DNA of 64,000 nucleotides from JAAYBQ01 sp035403465 (GTDB lineage Bacteria; Spirochaetota; UBA4802; UBA5550), in assembly GCA_035403465.1 (NCBI GenBank), contig DAONFG010000003.1, positions 1-64,000 on the forward strand, given 5' to 3'. The notes beneath the pieces were generated by a model. The model did not search any database and was not told where the DNA came from. It saw nothing but the letters and a program-made list of their open reading frames with translations. Each line of letters starts with the position of its first letter. The first letter of the stretch is position 1. Positions 34,468 through 44,863 of this stretch are shown in pieces. The translations under genes were made by a program, and so were the position numbers.

Positions 34468-36036
34468 TCAGCTGTTGCCGACCATACCATTCGAAAGGTC
34501 ATCGAGTTTTGCGGCCGTGAAGTTGATAACACCTATTGCCTCATAAATCTGGTTTGAGATCTCTACTATTTTCTGTGATCCCGTTGAAATATGATAGGTC
34601 GTTTTGCTCAGCTCGTCAGTGGAGAACTTCTGCTCGGAGGTCGAGTTTTCGATTATACGGCTTGAATCATGGATCCTTTCATTCAGTTTTTTAATGACCA
34701 TGATTGTCCTGTCGATATCCTGCATGAGTGTGGCGACTCCGCCTATTTCATCTTTTATTTTCAGTACGGCTGAATTCATGTTGTTGATCATGCCTACGGA
34801 TTTATCAATGACGGCACTGCTGTTGTCAATGAGTGTATGGTTCTCGCTGATTATACGGGCAATCTCCTTGGAGTTCATTGTGGTGGCATCTGCGAGCTTG
34901 GAAATTTCATCTGCAACTACAGCAAAGCCCCTGCCGTATTCCCCGGCCCTTGCAGCCTCGATTGCAGCATTGAGCGAAAGAAGGTTTACCTTGTCTGCTA
35001 TATCGTTTATTATCTCGATAAAGTTTGACATCTGTGTACTCTTCTGTTTAAGGGTGTTGAACTCCTCCTTCGTGTTTACAATCTGCCGGGCGGAATTATT
35101 TGAGTATTCTGCAACTTCACCCAGTGTGATGTTCATCTGCCCTGCATCGGCCTGCATCCTGATATTGACTTTTTCAAGGTCATTCACTGACTCCATGTTT
35201 ATGTCAAGTTCGCTGTTGAGCGATTTGGCGATTCCGCTGAGCGATTCCGAGCTTGCTGAAAGCTCCTCGGTTGATGCCGAAACCTCTTCCAGGGATGCGG
35301 CCTCATCCTGGGAAATTGTCCGCAGTGTTTCAGATACGCCGTGCAGTTCCCCTGTCTGGTTTTTCAGTATTGCGAGTGAACTGATCACTTCTCCTGCGAC
35401 CACTTTAAGGTTTTCGGAATGTTTGTGTGCCTCATCGTTTTTGATTATTGCAAGTTCCAGTATTTTTTTTGTTGCCACTGCGCCGGTGACAGCCCCCATG
35501 CTGACCCATATGAATATAAGGTACCGGACAATGATATTGCTTGCCGGTCCGCCGGGGATCAGTTCAGGCCTGAGCACAAACAGTATTGTCTGTCCAAAAA
35601 TTATAAGGGTAAGAGTATATACCGTGTTTTTCCAGTTGAAATAAAAAACACTGAGCGCAAGGGCAATGTAGTTAACAGCGAAAAGTTCGGTTGCACCGTA
35701 GATTATGTACTGGAATATCCACAGGCATAGAATTATGCCTGTAATTGTTGTATAACTGGATATTTTTTTCCCGCGGAAAATCCTTGCTAATGCAACAGTA
35801 ACAGCGAGTATGGCAATACTAATAGTAAACTCGATTCCGATGCTGAAAAAGCTAAGATACTCGGATCCCCTTCCTGCCAGCTTTATTGCACAGGTCGCCA
35901 GGTTTGCCAGGAGGAAAATCGAAAGAATAGAATAAATAAGTCTCCGGTTGTTGCCCGTAAGTACCTGAGAAAAGAGTTCATCATTTTCAATCAGCTTTCT
36001 TTTTTCAAATACTATTTCATTTGCTGCTTCTTTCAT
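34468..36036 (-). CDS. Methyl-accepting chemotaxis protein with multi-helix membrane domain
   Basis: A 522-residue protein. About six transmembrane helices occupy residues 30-195 and replace the usual periplasmic sensor. A long cytoplasmic coiled coil follows, and the signalling tip is 'NLLSLNAAIEAARAGEYGRG' then 'FAVVADEISKLA'. It would signal to a CheA/CheW complex not present here. The start at 36036 follows AGGTGA. It may sense membrane or energy state; the ligand is unknown. The truncated kinase gene lies 112 bp downstream. Confidence 0.88.
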   Translation of the reverse strand: MKEAANEIVFEKRKLIENDELFSQVLTGNNRRLIYSILSIFLLANLATCAIKLAGRGSEYLSFFSIGIEFTISIAILAVTVALARIFRGKKISSYTTITGIILCLWIFQYIIYGATELFAVNYIALALSVFYFNWKNTVYTLTLIIFGQTILFVLRPELIPGGPASNIIVRYLIFIWVSMGAVTGAVATKKILELAIIKNDEAHKHSENLKVVAGEVISSLAILKNQTGELHGVSETLRTISQDEAASLEEVSASTEELSASSESLSGIAKSLNSELDINMESVNDLEKVNIRMQADAGQMNITLGEVAEYSNNSARQIVNTKEEFNTLKQKSTQMSNFIEIINDIADKVNLLSLNAAIEAARAGEYGRGFAVVADEISKLADATTMNSKEIARIISENHTLIDNSSAVIDKSVGMINNMNSAVLKIKDEIGGVATLMQDIDRTIMVIKKLNERIHDSSRIIENSTSEQKFSTDELSKTTYHISTGSQKIVEISNQIYEAIGVINFTAAKLDDLSNGMVGNS

Positions 36037-36314
36037 GCCGTCACCTTGCCTGATGTGTGAATAAATATACAATCTACGAGACTATGATCTGGAATACCTC
36101 TTTGCTGAATCAAGGCCGGCTATCCTGTGCCAGTGATTATGTTCCATTATGACAGCAAATGGATGCAAAATTACTCCCTTTATAATCTGATCTGAACAGA
36201 ATATATTTGTCAAGATGTTTAAATGTCATTGCAGGCATTAGCGTCATACCCTGATATTTAATCCTCCACATATAGTATATATACTTGCTTTTATTATCAA
36301 AATCAGTATTTTTA

Positions 36315-39300
36315 ATGCTAAGACGTTCATCTAACCCCCATGCGTTCCGCATAAGGGGATACAATATTTTGTCAGGATATTATGTTTTGGAAAACAGCAC
36401 ACTTACAAGCCTGAGCAGGTTCAGGATATCAGACGAGAACCTGATCCGGGATTCCGCGGTAAAGGAATCGATCAGCACCGCCTACAAAGAAGGGAGATGC
36501 TACGAGTTTTATCCTGACAATTACGTCATAGACAGGATCAGGAGCGGGGACCCTGTAGAACTGTTCAGGGAGCGCTTTTTTGAGATGGCCGGCGCGGTCA
36601 TGGATTCCAATGCGGGCGGTGGTAAAAGTTTCAGGGAGAAACTCGCCGGTGACACGCGTCTCTTCTCCCGGATTACCAACGCAATCGCCAACCTGCACAG
36701 GGGGGCCGCACTTTGCGGGAACAGGCTCATATCCACCAGGAGGATCGTACTTATTCAGGAGCTTCCCGGCAGGCCTACATTCCATCATATTTCCAGCCAG
36801 ACAACTGTTATTGCGCACGTAGGCCAGGGCCCGGAATGGCAGGAGGTGCCCTCAATCTACCTTGGTCTCAAGACCTTTGATGCCATACATGAATGGAGAA
36901 ACCGGCAGGAACCGAAAATTTTTGAGGCTTTCAGGTACCTCCTTGAAGTTGAAGAGAGGGCGATAGAGACAGGATACTCTCACTCCACCCTCTACTCCGC
37001 AGAGATTTCGCTGCTCATAAACTACCTTGTGGACAGTGTTATTGAATATTCCACCATGACCGAGCAGCGGTACAAAGAGGAGGCCCCTGTCCAGGCAGTT
37101 GAAAAACTGAGCGACGCGAAGAGGACTGCTCTTGTTGAAAAACTTAACGCCCGGCTGCAGGGGAGTGAACTTAATTTTGATTTTGACCTGAACCTTGAGG
37201 CTGTCCTTGAACTTGAAAACTTCAGCCGTGAATACAAGAAGGGGTACGCCAGCCGGTCTCTCCGCGAGATAGTGAAACTGCTTGTGGCAGCCTCGGGGCA
37301 TGACATCCACGAGATAAGGAACAGGGCGAATATTATCCTCGAGAGGATTTTTTCTCCCAAGGAGTTTGACGCGCCCCTGGCCACAAGGTTTATCAACATG
37401 CGCGCGGGCGAGTCTTACAACTTCGAGTTCAGGCTGCACGACTTTAAGCCCGCTTCCGGTTATTACCTGCGAGTATACTCCACGGTTGAGGATGACGGAT
37501 TTAACACGCTCCGGAGCATGAAGGTCGAAGAGGTCCCGCTGACTGCTGACGAGTCCGGGACGCTTAAAGGCTCATTCACTTTCAGCAGTTACGGCCACTA
37601 TGACTTCTGCGTGATTTCGCGCACAGAGAATGAAAGCGCATGGGTCGATGACGCCGGTACTTCCGGAAGGATCAATGTTCTGCCCGACCTGCGCGGCGAG
37701 ATCATACTCGAGGTATTCGTTGATATTCACGGACACACAAGGCTCTACTGGCGCGATAATGATGAGCACCCGGGCCTGGTCTACAATGAACATGGAGAGG
37801 TCATAAGGCTGGGAACCCTTGATGATATCACCTGTCACCTGGAGGACCTGGCTGAACGCTACCATGTAAGCTCCATCTACCTTCTCGGGGTGCAGCAGCG
37901 GGGCACTAACCGTGAAGACTGGGCACCCGAGGCTACTTCACCGTCGCCGTTCTCACCCATGAGCATGACCGCGATCGAGCCGGCACTTGGGGGCGACAGG
38001 GCGCTCAGGGAGCTCATTGAGAAAGCGCATTCGCTTAACATTAAAATCATTGTTGATATTATTCCCCACCTTAACAGGAGAAGCAGCGAACTGGGACCTG
38101 AATGTTCTGTCTTCACGTACGACGGCGGAGGCATACTGGTCGAGCGTGCTTCCACTGACGGCAGGTACGGCTCGTGGAATGACGGCAAGCTGCTTAACTA
38201 CAGGATGTTTGAAGTGTGGGAATGGCTGTCGGATTCCATCTGCACTCTCATTGAAAGGTTCGACATTGACGGCATAAGGTTCGACTCCGCGCACGCTGTC
38301 CCGATAATGATGAAGAGGAACAACTATCCCTTTGTCCATGGAAGGCGCAGGAGCGATGAAGAGATGCTCTGCGGCAACATTATTGTGAATGACAGGGAGT
38401 ACGGGCACTTTGTCACAACAGGGTATTACGACTGTGAGTGCAGGGACAGGATAGCGGTACCTCTCCATTTTTACCTGATGCAGAATGTTGAACGGAAAAT
38501 CAGGAGCAGGGGGAAGGATTTTTTCATCAACATAGCGGAATGTTTCTGGGGTCATGAAAAGTACCTGACCCGCACCGGCCTTGTTCCGTATAACTCATCG
38601 CTCTTTAAAATCTGTGAAAATGTCACGCACGGGAAAAGCGACGTGCGCGAAATATACCATATATACGACAACTACTTCCCGTCAGTGCTGCCCGAGGGCA
38701 CAGAGCTTCTTGGGATCCTTGGCAACCATGACGAACGCCGCGCCCTGAACACATTCGGACACAGGGGGCTGCGTGCGGCAGTCGCACTTACGTCATTCAT
38801 GAGCAGCATAATCATGGACTACGAGGGGAGCGCCGAGGGAGAGGGCTGGAAAGTCTACCTTGATAACATTTTTGTGAACTGGAACCAGTTCGAGTACGCG
38901 TCGCACCGGAGCCTTGAGGGGTTCTACCGCGACATGTACAGGTTCCACACCGGGCATAAGGGCCGCGGTGCGCTTGTGTGGGCAAATAACAACATGGCTG
39001 CGGCCTCGCTTAAGTTCGCCGGCGAAGTCGTATGGCTGGGCATATTCAATTTCAGTGATGCTAACCAGGACGTATCTGTGCAGTTCGACAATCCGGTGCT
39101 TGACATCGGTGATGACGAGGCCTTTATACTCTCGGACCCCCTCTACTCGGCAATAACGCACACCTACAGGTATTACACGGGAAGGGAACTCAAGGTATCA
39201 AGAATCAACACGGTTGTAACATACACAGACCGCACCAAGATACTCAGGCTTGAAAAAACATCGCTGGCGGAACACTACGATGAATTCCTTGCTGATTCAT

Positions 39301-41237
39301 TTTTGCGGTTGTGCGAGCTTGACAATACAAAAAATATCTACGCGAATTTCTTTTACTCCGAGCTGGTAAAGCACTGCGATCCTTACGAGGATTTTACTGA
39401 TTTCATTACTGACAGGCTCCTGGCCAATAAAAACGTAAACAGGGACCGGGTCGAGTTCGGGCTTAAACGAAGCATTTTTCACCTGTACAGGAACGGTGAA
39501 GTTACCCTTGAAAAGGTTAAGACCTGTCTTGACCGGATGGAAAATGATGTGGGGATCTTCCCGTCGCTTGCAGGGAACCTGCGTCACCATTATGAAAAGG
39601 GGAGCATGGTCTTCATGTCCGCGGAGGCCGAGCCTTTCTCCAAGAGCGGCGGTCTTGCCAACGTGGTGTATGAACTCCCGCGGGAGCTTGTGAGGGCAGG
39701 CGAGGACGTCTATGTTATCACCCCGCTGTACAGGAACGGGAGCCAGAAAGAGAAGCGCAAGATGGATGAAGCGCTGGAAAAATACAATATTCAGTACACC
39801 GGTAAAAACGTTAAGCTCTGGATCATGAGCAACGAGTACGAGGTCGGCGTCCATTACGGCGAGGTTGAGGGAATCAAGTATTACCTGCTGGACCACTACG
39901 AGTTTTTCAACGGCCTCTACTGGGGCGTAACTGCCGAAGAGAAGCTGCGCAAGCGGATAGGTTTTGCCCGCGCATGCGCTGAGGTAATTCTTTCCTTCGG
40001 GATTAACGCGAAGTACACATTTACAAACGACGCGTTCACCGGCGTTTTTAACGGCATAATAAGGAGCGACCATTACTACGACAGCAACCCTGTGTTCAGG
40101 AACTGTACTTTTATACATATAATGCATAACGGCGGGTGGCAGTACTTCGACGCTTACGAGCGCATGGAAAAAGGTTTTGACCTCTTTAACCTGTTTAACC
40201 TGCCGTCGTGGCGCGCCGGGGATTTCTGCGACCCGGTTTTCGGCGGACGTTTAAGCTGCATGGCCACGGGAATAAGGTTCGCGCGAAAGACTATTACGGT
40301 GAGCCCGTCGTATGCCCGCCAGGTTGAGATCGCATGCGACGGACTTGAGCGCATACTTCACGACGTTAAGGGCATAAGCAACGGTATAGGATCGGACTTC
40401 AGAAGCAAGATCGACAAATCCATGGTGCAGTCCGGATTCGTCGAGAACCATTACCCGGCACTCCTTGACAGGATAAAAAATGATTCTGAACTTAAAGCCA
40501 AGATAAAAATCCGCTACCCTGAAATACTTAAAGGTGACATGGCTGTACAATCGATCGCCGACCCGCAGAGAAGAAAGATAGTTTCCCGCATGAGGAACAA
40601 GCTGATGCTGCAGATCGAGCGTGGTCTTAAAGCTGATCCTGATATGATCCTTGCTGCAATGATACACCGTATTTCGGAACAGAAGGGTTTCCAGCTCCTT
40701 CTTGAAGCGTCCGAGGGAATTTTCAGGGAGCTGGGATTCCAGGTTATTACAGGAGGCAGCGTTTCCGCCGGGGACAACAGGGGCGAGACTATTGCCAACG
40801 GCCTCTACCTGCTGAGCCAGTATTACCCTGAAAGTGTGCATGCTTCATTCGGTTTCCAGGATGTGAGCGTCCCGCTGCTCTGCGCAGATTTTTTCCTGAT
40901 GCCTTCAATGCACGAACCGGGCGGCATCTCGCAGCTCGAAGCGATGGCAGCCGGGTGCGCTGTGATAGCAAGGGCGACAGGCGGACTCCGCGATACTATT
41001 AAGCCGGTCACGGTGCAGGGCGATAATGTCGAGGGATTCGGGTTTCTCTTCACTGACTTTTCACCATGGGCTTTTTTTGACGCGATGAAGAGGGCCAGCG
41101 ATTTTTTCAGGAGCGCTGATGATATCATGCTCAATAAACTGCGGGAGAACTCTGAGAAGGCGTCGTATTTCTGGGACAAGCCTGCGCAGGAATACATTAA
41201 TACCGTTTATGATCTTACCGAGACTATCAGGATGTAA
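36315..41237 (+). CDS. Fused GH13 alpha-amylase and GT5 glycogen/starch synthase
   Basis: A protein of about 1640 residues. Residues 1-370 are helical and not recognised. About 375-445 look like a beta-sandwich domain. A GH13 domain (about 450-960) has 'VDIIPHLN', nucleophile 'DGIRFDSAH' (near 655), acid 'NIAECFWG' (near 741) and 'GNHDERR' (near 806). A GT5 domain (about 1097-1640) has 'SAEAEPFSKSGGLANVVYEL' (ADP-glucose KxGGL), 'ISNGIG' and 'HEPGGISQLEAMAAGC'. It would link glucan cutting or transfer to glucan elongation. The ATG at 36315 lacks a clear ribosome binding site; a TTG at 36285 or a later TTG are alternatives. Confidence 0.85.
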   Translation: MLRRSSNPHAFRIRGYNILSGYYVLENSTLTSLSRFRISDENLIRDSAVKESISTAYKEGRCYEFYPDNYVIDRIRSGDPVELFRERFFEMAGAVMDSNAGGGKSFREKLAGDTRLFSRITNAIANLHRGAALCGNRLISTRRIVLIQELPGRPTFHHISSQTTVIAHVGQGPEWQEVPSIYLGLKTFDAIHEWRNRQEPKIFEAFRYLLEVEERAIETGYSHSTLYSAEISLLINYLVDSVIEYSTMTEQRYKEEAPVQAVEKLSDAKRTALVEKLNARLQGSELNFDFDLNLEAVLELENFSREYKKGYASRSLREIVKLLVAASGHDIHEIRNRANIILERIFSPKEFDAPLATRFINMRAGESYNFEFRLHDFKPASGYYLRVYSTVEDDGFNTLRSMKVEEVPLTADESGTLKGSFTFSSYGHYDFCVISRTENESAWVDDAGTSGRINVLPDLRGEIILEVFVDIHGHTRLYWRDNDEHPGLVYNEHGEVIRLGTLDDITCHLEDLAERYHVSSIYLLGVQQRGTNREDWAPEATSPSPFSPMSMTAIEPALGGDRALRELIEKAHSLNIKIIVDIIPHLNRRSSELGPECSVFTYDGGGILVERASTDGRYGSWNDGKLLNYRMFEVWEWLSDSICTLIERFDIDGIRFDSAHAVPIMMKRNNYPFVHGRRRSDEEMLCGNIIVNDREYGHFVTTGYYDCECRDRIAVPLHFYLMQNVERKIRSRGKDFFINIAECFWGHEKYLTRTGLVPYNSSLFKICENVTHGKSDVREIYHIYDNYFPSVLPEGTELLGILGNHDERRALNTFGHRGLRAAVALTSFMSSIIMDYEGSAEGEGWKVYLDNIFVNWNQFEYASHRSLEGFYRDMYRFHTGHKGRGALVWANNNMAAASLKFAGEVVWLGIFNFSDANQDVSVQFDNPVLDIGDDEAFILSDPLYSAITHTYRYYTGRELKVSRINTVVTYTDRTKILRLEKTSLAEHYDEFLADSFLRLCELDNTKNIYANFFYSELVKHCDPYEDFTDFITDRLLANKNVNRDRVEFGLKRSIFHLYRNGEVTLEKVKTCLDRMENDVGIFPSLAGNLRHHYEKGSMVFMSAEAEPFSKSGGLANVVYELPRELVRAGEDVYVITPLYRNGSQKEKRKMDEALEKYNIQYTGKNVKLWIMSNEYEVGVHYGEVEGIKYYLLDHYEFFNGLYWGVTAEEKLRKRIGFARACAEVILSFGINAKYTFTNDAFTGVFNGIIRSDHYYDSNPVFRNCTFIHIMHNGGWQYFDAYERMEKGFDLFNLFNLPSWRAGDFCDPVFGGRLSCMATGIRFARKTITVSPSYARQVEIACDGLERILHDVKGISNGIGSDFRSKIDKSMVQSGFVENHYPALLDRIKNDSELKAKIKIRYPEILKGDMAVQSIADPQRRKIVSRMRNKLMLQIERGLKADPDMILAAMIHRISEQKGFQLLLEASEGIFRELGFQVITGGSVSAGDNRGETIANGLYLLSQYYPESVHASFGFQDVSVPLLCADFFLMPSMHEPGGISQLEAMAAGCAVIARATGGLRDTIKPVTVQGDNVEGFGFLFTDFSPWAFFDAMKRASDFFRSADDIMLNKLRENSEKASYFWDKPAQEYINTVYDLTETIRM

Positions 41238-41254
41238 TGCCGCGGGACTTCAGG

Positions 41255-41318
41255 CAGCCGTGCCCTCACCCGCGCATCGTTGTCACTGGCGCGACCTCTC
41301 CCGTCTTCGGCGGGCGAG
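41255..41318 (+). repeat. Dispersed repeat, copy 1
   Basis: CAGCCG..TGCCCTCACC..GCGCGACCTCTCCCGTC..GGCGGG.GAGG. It matches the reverse complement of 58766-58832 over about 65 bp with scattered substitutions. It follows the amylase-synthase stop. Confidence 0.7.
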
Positions 41319-41481
41319 GTAATAGTTAAAGAAAATACCGGTATAAAATTTTTGTGGTCTCAGGAGCTGTGCGAACAGGGAATTAATACAATACCCCCTC
41401 TCCCGGAATATGATATGTCAGGTATTGGTAGTGTAAATATTTCAGAATATAATCAGTTGATCGAATTATTATGGGAGAGGT

Positions 41482-41531
41482 CTCTCCACTGCATCCGTGC
41501 AGCCGCGACATTAGTCCCTCCATGTCCGTCA
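41482..41531 (-). repeat. Double-hairpin GGA-loop module, copy B
   Basis: Read on the minus strand: TGAC, then CATGGAGG (complement of 41517-41524), TAATGTCG, then the perfect hairpin CTGCA-CGGA-TGCAG (41489-41502) containing CACGGATG. Both loops match CANGGANG. Linker and order align with copy A, but stem 1 is imperfect. The rest of 41238-42018 holds other repeats and no gene. Confidence 0.55.
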
Positions 41532-41574
41532 GGTACCCGGAGGCCGGGTGAGGGCATCCTCCGGGCAAAAAAAT

Positions 41575-41594
41575 ACGGGATATCGCTATCCCGT
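41575..41594. terminator. Bidirectional terminator-like hairpin
   Basis: ACGGGATA (41575-41582), TCGC loop, TATCCCGT (41587-41594), with an A run before and T-rich bases after. Confidence 0.5.
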
Positions 41595-41810
41595 TTGTTG
41601 CAAAAGGTCTTCCCTGACTGCCTTAATTTTCAAGGAATCCCGTTGGAGTGTAAAATGAAAATTTAATTCTTAATATATATTCGGCAGTGTAATTAAATTT
41701 CTTGAATTATTTTTCAGGTTTTGTAGAAAATAATTTGAAGGAAAGCCCCCTGTTTTCCGGAGGGAGCACTAAAAAGTATACTATAGCGGTTAATGAATGA
41801 ATTATTTCGG

Positions 41811-41986
41811 TGTCATTCCGGCCCCCGGCCTTCGCCGGGGCAGGCTTCGCGAAAGCGAAGTGCCGGCGACCTTCGGAAGTCCCCTTGTGGGAAATCTTTA
41901 TGAATCTGTCAGTGTATCCCAATACTTGTGAGCTTCATAAAGATTCCGGTATTCGCATATTCTGAAGACGCGAAACCGGAATGACA
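41811..41986. repeat. MITE-like element with TGTCATTCCGG ends
   Basis: A 176-bp element bounded by perfect 11-bp inverted ends, TGTCATTCCGG (41811-41821) and CCGGAATGACA (41976-41986). Inside are GC-rich palindromes and a long imperfect inverted repeat around ATCTTTATGAA. No ORF is present. It shares its ends with 6913-6957 and 56621-56923. Confidence 0.6.
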
Positions 41987-42018
41987 AACACTGCTGATGA
42001 AATTTATCAATATAAAAG

Positions 42019-42582
42019 ATGGATTATATGCGAAAACTATTTATACTTCTTTCATTACTCCTGCTCCTGACTGGCTGTTCCCTGTTTCATAACGGGGAGG
42101 CCATTTCCGGGCAGATCAAGGGCGGGACAATAATACCGGACAGCGCAGGAACTATCTATATCATATCGTTTACAGGTGGTACTAACGGCGCCGAGTTTAA
42201 TAATGAATTCGCGCGAAGGCTTAAAAGAATAATCAACCTTGACGGCAGGCTTTCGGTTGTGGAATCCGTTGACGAATCCGACCTCATACTTGACGCGTCC
42301 CCGGTCCGTTATTCCGAAGAGAATGTAAGGTTTGATGAGACTGGAAGGCCGGTGCTGCGCAGGATTTCAATCACAGTGCGGGTTACACTTTCAGAAAAAT
42401 CAACCGGCAGGATTATCATAAAGGATAAGGAGACAGATCTCTTTACGGAGTATAATCCTGACAGCGCGATAATGAATGATGTCTACAGGGAACTTGCGGA
42501 CAGATCATCTGCTGCGGTGCTTTCAATAATACTTACCGGCTGGGCTGTCGACACAAGTCCGCGGGACACGAGGGACCTATGA
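42019..42582 (+). CDS. lptE: LptE-like LPS-assembly lipoprotein
   Basis: A 187-residue protein with a signal peptide and lipobox LLLTGC (Cys about 20). The remainder fits the LptE/RlpB fold in size: 'AGTIYIISFTGGTNGAEFNN', beta-rich centre, C-terminal helix 'RELADRSSAAVLSIILTGW'. LptE plugs LptD for lipopolysaccharide insertion in the outer membrane. The 4-bp overlap with holA matches the lptE-holA order found in many Gram-negatives, which is the main support. The ATG at 42028 is an alternative start. Confidence 0.75.
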   Translation: MDYMRKLFILLSLLLLLTGCSLFHNGEAISGQIKGGTIIPDSAGTIYIISFTGGTNGAEFNNEFARRLKRIINLDGRLSVVESVDESDLILDASPVRYSEENVRFDETGRPVLRRISITVRVTLSEKSTGRIIIKDKETDLFTEYNPDSAIMNDVYRELADRSSAAVLSIILTGWAVDTSPRDTRDL

Positions 42583-43622
42583 CCATTAAAAAGTATCCTG
42601 CATCGAAACAGTTTTTCACTGAACTTCATGCGGGTGTGAAACATAAACTTTTTCTCCTCCTGGGAGAGGAGGAGGGAGAGAAGGACAAGGCCGTGAAGCT
42701 CATACTGGACAGGGTCTTCGGCGATTCTCCGGACCGGGGTCTGAATACCGGCAGGTTTATACTTAGTGAAGATAAAAATGCCAGGGATGAGTTCATCGCA
42801 GCTGCGGATTTCGTCATGGGCGGATCAATGTTCTCCAGCGTCAGGGTGTGTGTCATCCGGAACATCCATAACGTCAAGTTCGACGAAAGCCTGAAGAACA
42901 CTTTCAGCGACATGATGTCCGGGATGCCCGACGGAACAGTTATCGTTATGACCTCTACAGAGAACCAGCCCCCGGCCTTCATAGAAAAGGATTACCCGGG
43001 CGCGGTTCACATAGTGCAGTTCTGGAAATACTTTGACCAGGACCTTCTCAATTACATCCGCAAGACACTAACTGACAAGAAAATCGATTTCCATGAAAAG
43101 GTCGTTCCCCTGATTATTGAAGTTGCAGGGAGCGATATACGCAGGGTTGATGAGATCATCGACATGGCTGAATATTCCGGCAAGGGGATGCATGTAGGCG
43201 AAGAGATGATACGGGAGCTTGCCGGTGATGTTAAGGATGTGTCTATGTTTGACTTTACCGATATGCTCTTCCGTAAGGAGAAGAAGTCGCTCCCGTACCT
43301 TAAACAGCTCATGGATGACGGCATAGCTGAACTTTTAATACTGAACATGATTACACGCCAGGCCGACATGCTGGAGAAGTATTACAGGTTTATTGACGAT
43401 AAGCTGAACAGCGAAGAGGCCATGGCAAAGATAGGCCTTGCAGGGGGCAGGCTGAGGCGCGAAAAGTTTGCCGCAATACTGAAGCGTTTCACCAGGGATG
43501 ATTTAAAGAGGACCTACCCGCAGATCGCCCGCGCGGAGTACATGCTGAAGAGTTCCGGGGTTACCGGCGGAGCAAAGAGCCCGCTGGTTGACCTGGCTTT
43601 CGGGATAGTGAGCATGAAGTAG
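42579..43622 (+). CDS. holA: DNA polymerase III subunit delta
   Basis: A 347-residue clamp-loader delta subunit of normal length. The N-terminal AAA+-like domain ('HKLFLLLGEEEGEKDKAVKL') lacks Walker motifs, as expected for delta. 'LLNYIRKTLTDKKIDFHEKV' and 'LAGDVKDVSMFDFTDMLF' lie in the middle, and the C-terminal collar domain ends with 'KSPLVDLAFGIVSMK'. It opens the sliding clamp during replication. It starts with an ATGA overlap on lptE. Confidence 0.88.
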   Translation: MTIKKYPASKQFFTELHAGVKHKLFLLLGEEEGEKDKAVKLILDRVFGDSPDRGLNTGRFILSEDKNARDEFIAAADFVMGGSMFSSVRVCVIRNIHNVKFDESLKNTFSDMMSGMPDGTVIVMTSTENQPPAFIEKDYPGAVHIVQFWKYFDQDLLNYIRKTLTDKKIDFHEKVVPLIIEVAGSDIRRVDEIIDMAEYSGKGMHVGEEMIRELAGDVKDVSMFDFTDMLFRKEKKSLPYLKQLMDDGIAELLILNMITRQADMLEKYYRFIDDKLNSEEAMAKIGLAGGRLRREKFAAILKRFTRDDLKRTYPQIARAEYMLKSSGVTGGAKSPLVDLAFGIVSMK

Positions 43623-43687
43623 GTGCAGGTCACTGCCTGTAAGATTCAGACAAGCGAAGGGAGACGCCCTTAAACTAAAGAGATAAC

Positions 43688-44767
43688 ATGAAGAAAAAAT
43701 TCCACATAACCATGATATTGTTTTTCCTGCTGCTGGTCTTTGACTGCATTAACAGTTCAACTGAAATTGTATTAACCGGACCCCGCATCGTATGGAAATT
43801 CGCCGTAATCAGCGACACGCAGAATGATCACTGTGATGTTAATGTAAAATCCTGCATTAATGATAAAATACTGAAAACCATTGCCGTGGATATCGCGGCC
43901 GGGATGCCGGACTTTGTCCTTGTGTCCGGGGACCTTGTGAACGGCTGGCTGCGGCATGACGGCAGGGATTACTCCGGGCAGTACGCTGACTGGAAAGAGG
44001 CCATGTATCCCGTATTAAACGCGGGAATAAAAATTTACCCGGTCAGGGGCAACCATGACAGCGGGCCCGAGCTTTATGTTGTGCGTCCGTTGCCCGAAGA
44101 GCTTGACCTTCTGCCCGGATCGCCTGAGGAGCTGGAGCAGGGCTACAATGAGCAGATAGTTGAATGTCTTGTTCCGGAGAACGGGCCGGAAGGTGAGGAG
44201 GGATTTACATTCAGCTTTGTTTACCGGAATGCCCTGGTAATCGGCCTGGACCAGTATGCAGACAGGCAGCACAGGGTAAACCAGGCATGGCTTGACGCGA
44301 CCCTTGCCGCGAACAACCGGCAGCATATATTTGTCTTCGGTCATGAACCTGCTTTCATGGCTGATCATAAAGATAATCTTTCATTTTTTCCAAATGAACG
44401 CAACCTGTTCTGGGACAGCATCGGTAAGGCCGGGGGGAGGATTTATTTCTGCGGCCATGACCATTTTTACAACCGTGCATTAATCCCCGACAGCAAGGGA
44501 AATCCCGTATGGCAGGTCACTGCGGGTACAGGCGGCGGGGAGCTGCAGAGCTGGTCCGGCAGATACGGTAATGGAGATAAGGTCGAATGTGAATATCACA
44601 ATGATGATTATTACGGGTATGTCCTTGTTACTGTGGATGGCTGCGATGTAAAGGTGGAGTGGAGGGCGCTTGTGGACCCGGATAACAATGGCTGGCAGGT
44701 GATGGATGAGTTCAGCTATAATGCTGCGCAGGTTGAGGATGAAATGTCAGGGCGCCAGCTCCCGTGA
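43688..44767 (+). CDS. Secreted calcineurin-like phosphoesterase
   Basis: A 359-residue protein with an N-terminal signal peptide. The cysteine in 'LVFDCINSS' could be a poor lipobox. Metallophosphoesterase motifs in order: 'AVISDTQND', 'VSGDLVNG', 'VRGNHDSG', 'FVFGHEP' and 'YFCGHDHFYNR'. It is probably an exported purple-acid-phosphatase-like or PhoD-like hydrolase with unknown substrate. It follows holA by 65 bp on the same strand but is unlikely to be functionally linked. Confidence 0.82.
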   Translation: MKKKFHITMILFFLLLVFDCINSSTEIVLTGPRIVWKFAVISDTQNDHCDVNVKSCINDKILKTIAVDIAAGMPDFVLVSGDLVNGWLRHDGRDYSGQYADWKEAMYPVLNAGIKIYPVRGNHDSGPELYVVRPLPEELDLLPGSPEELEQGYNEQIVECLVPENGPEGEEGFTFSFVYRNALVIGLDQYADRQHRVNQAWLDATLAANNRQHIFVFGHEPAFMADHKDNLSFFPNERNLFWDSIGKAGGRIYFCGHDHFYNRALIPDSKGNPVWQVTAGTGGGELQSWSGRYGNGDKVECEYHNDDYYGYVLVTVDGCDVKVEWRALVDPDNNGWQVMDEFSYNAAQVEDEMSGRQLP

Positions 44768-44863
44768 TAAAAAATTATTGACTTTACTTTGTTTTAAATA
44801 AAATTCAATGTATAGTAGTGCAGAATAATAAAAGATCAAAACCCCGGGAATACAGGTGCACTG

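Noticed and set aside
34604..35644. 346-codon plus-strand ORF opposite the MCP
   Set aside because: Ser-rich shadow of the MCP coiled coil, without a ribosome binding site or recognisable domain.
39297..40127. Long minus-strand ORF (276 codons) inside the amylase-glycogen synthase
   Set aside because: It lies opposite a clearly coding, motif-rich frame and shows no family pattern; it is a shadow of codon bias.
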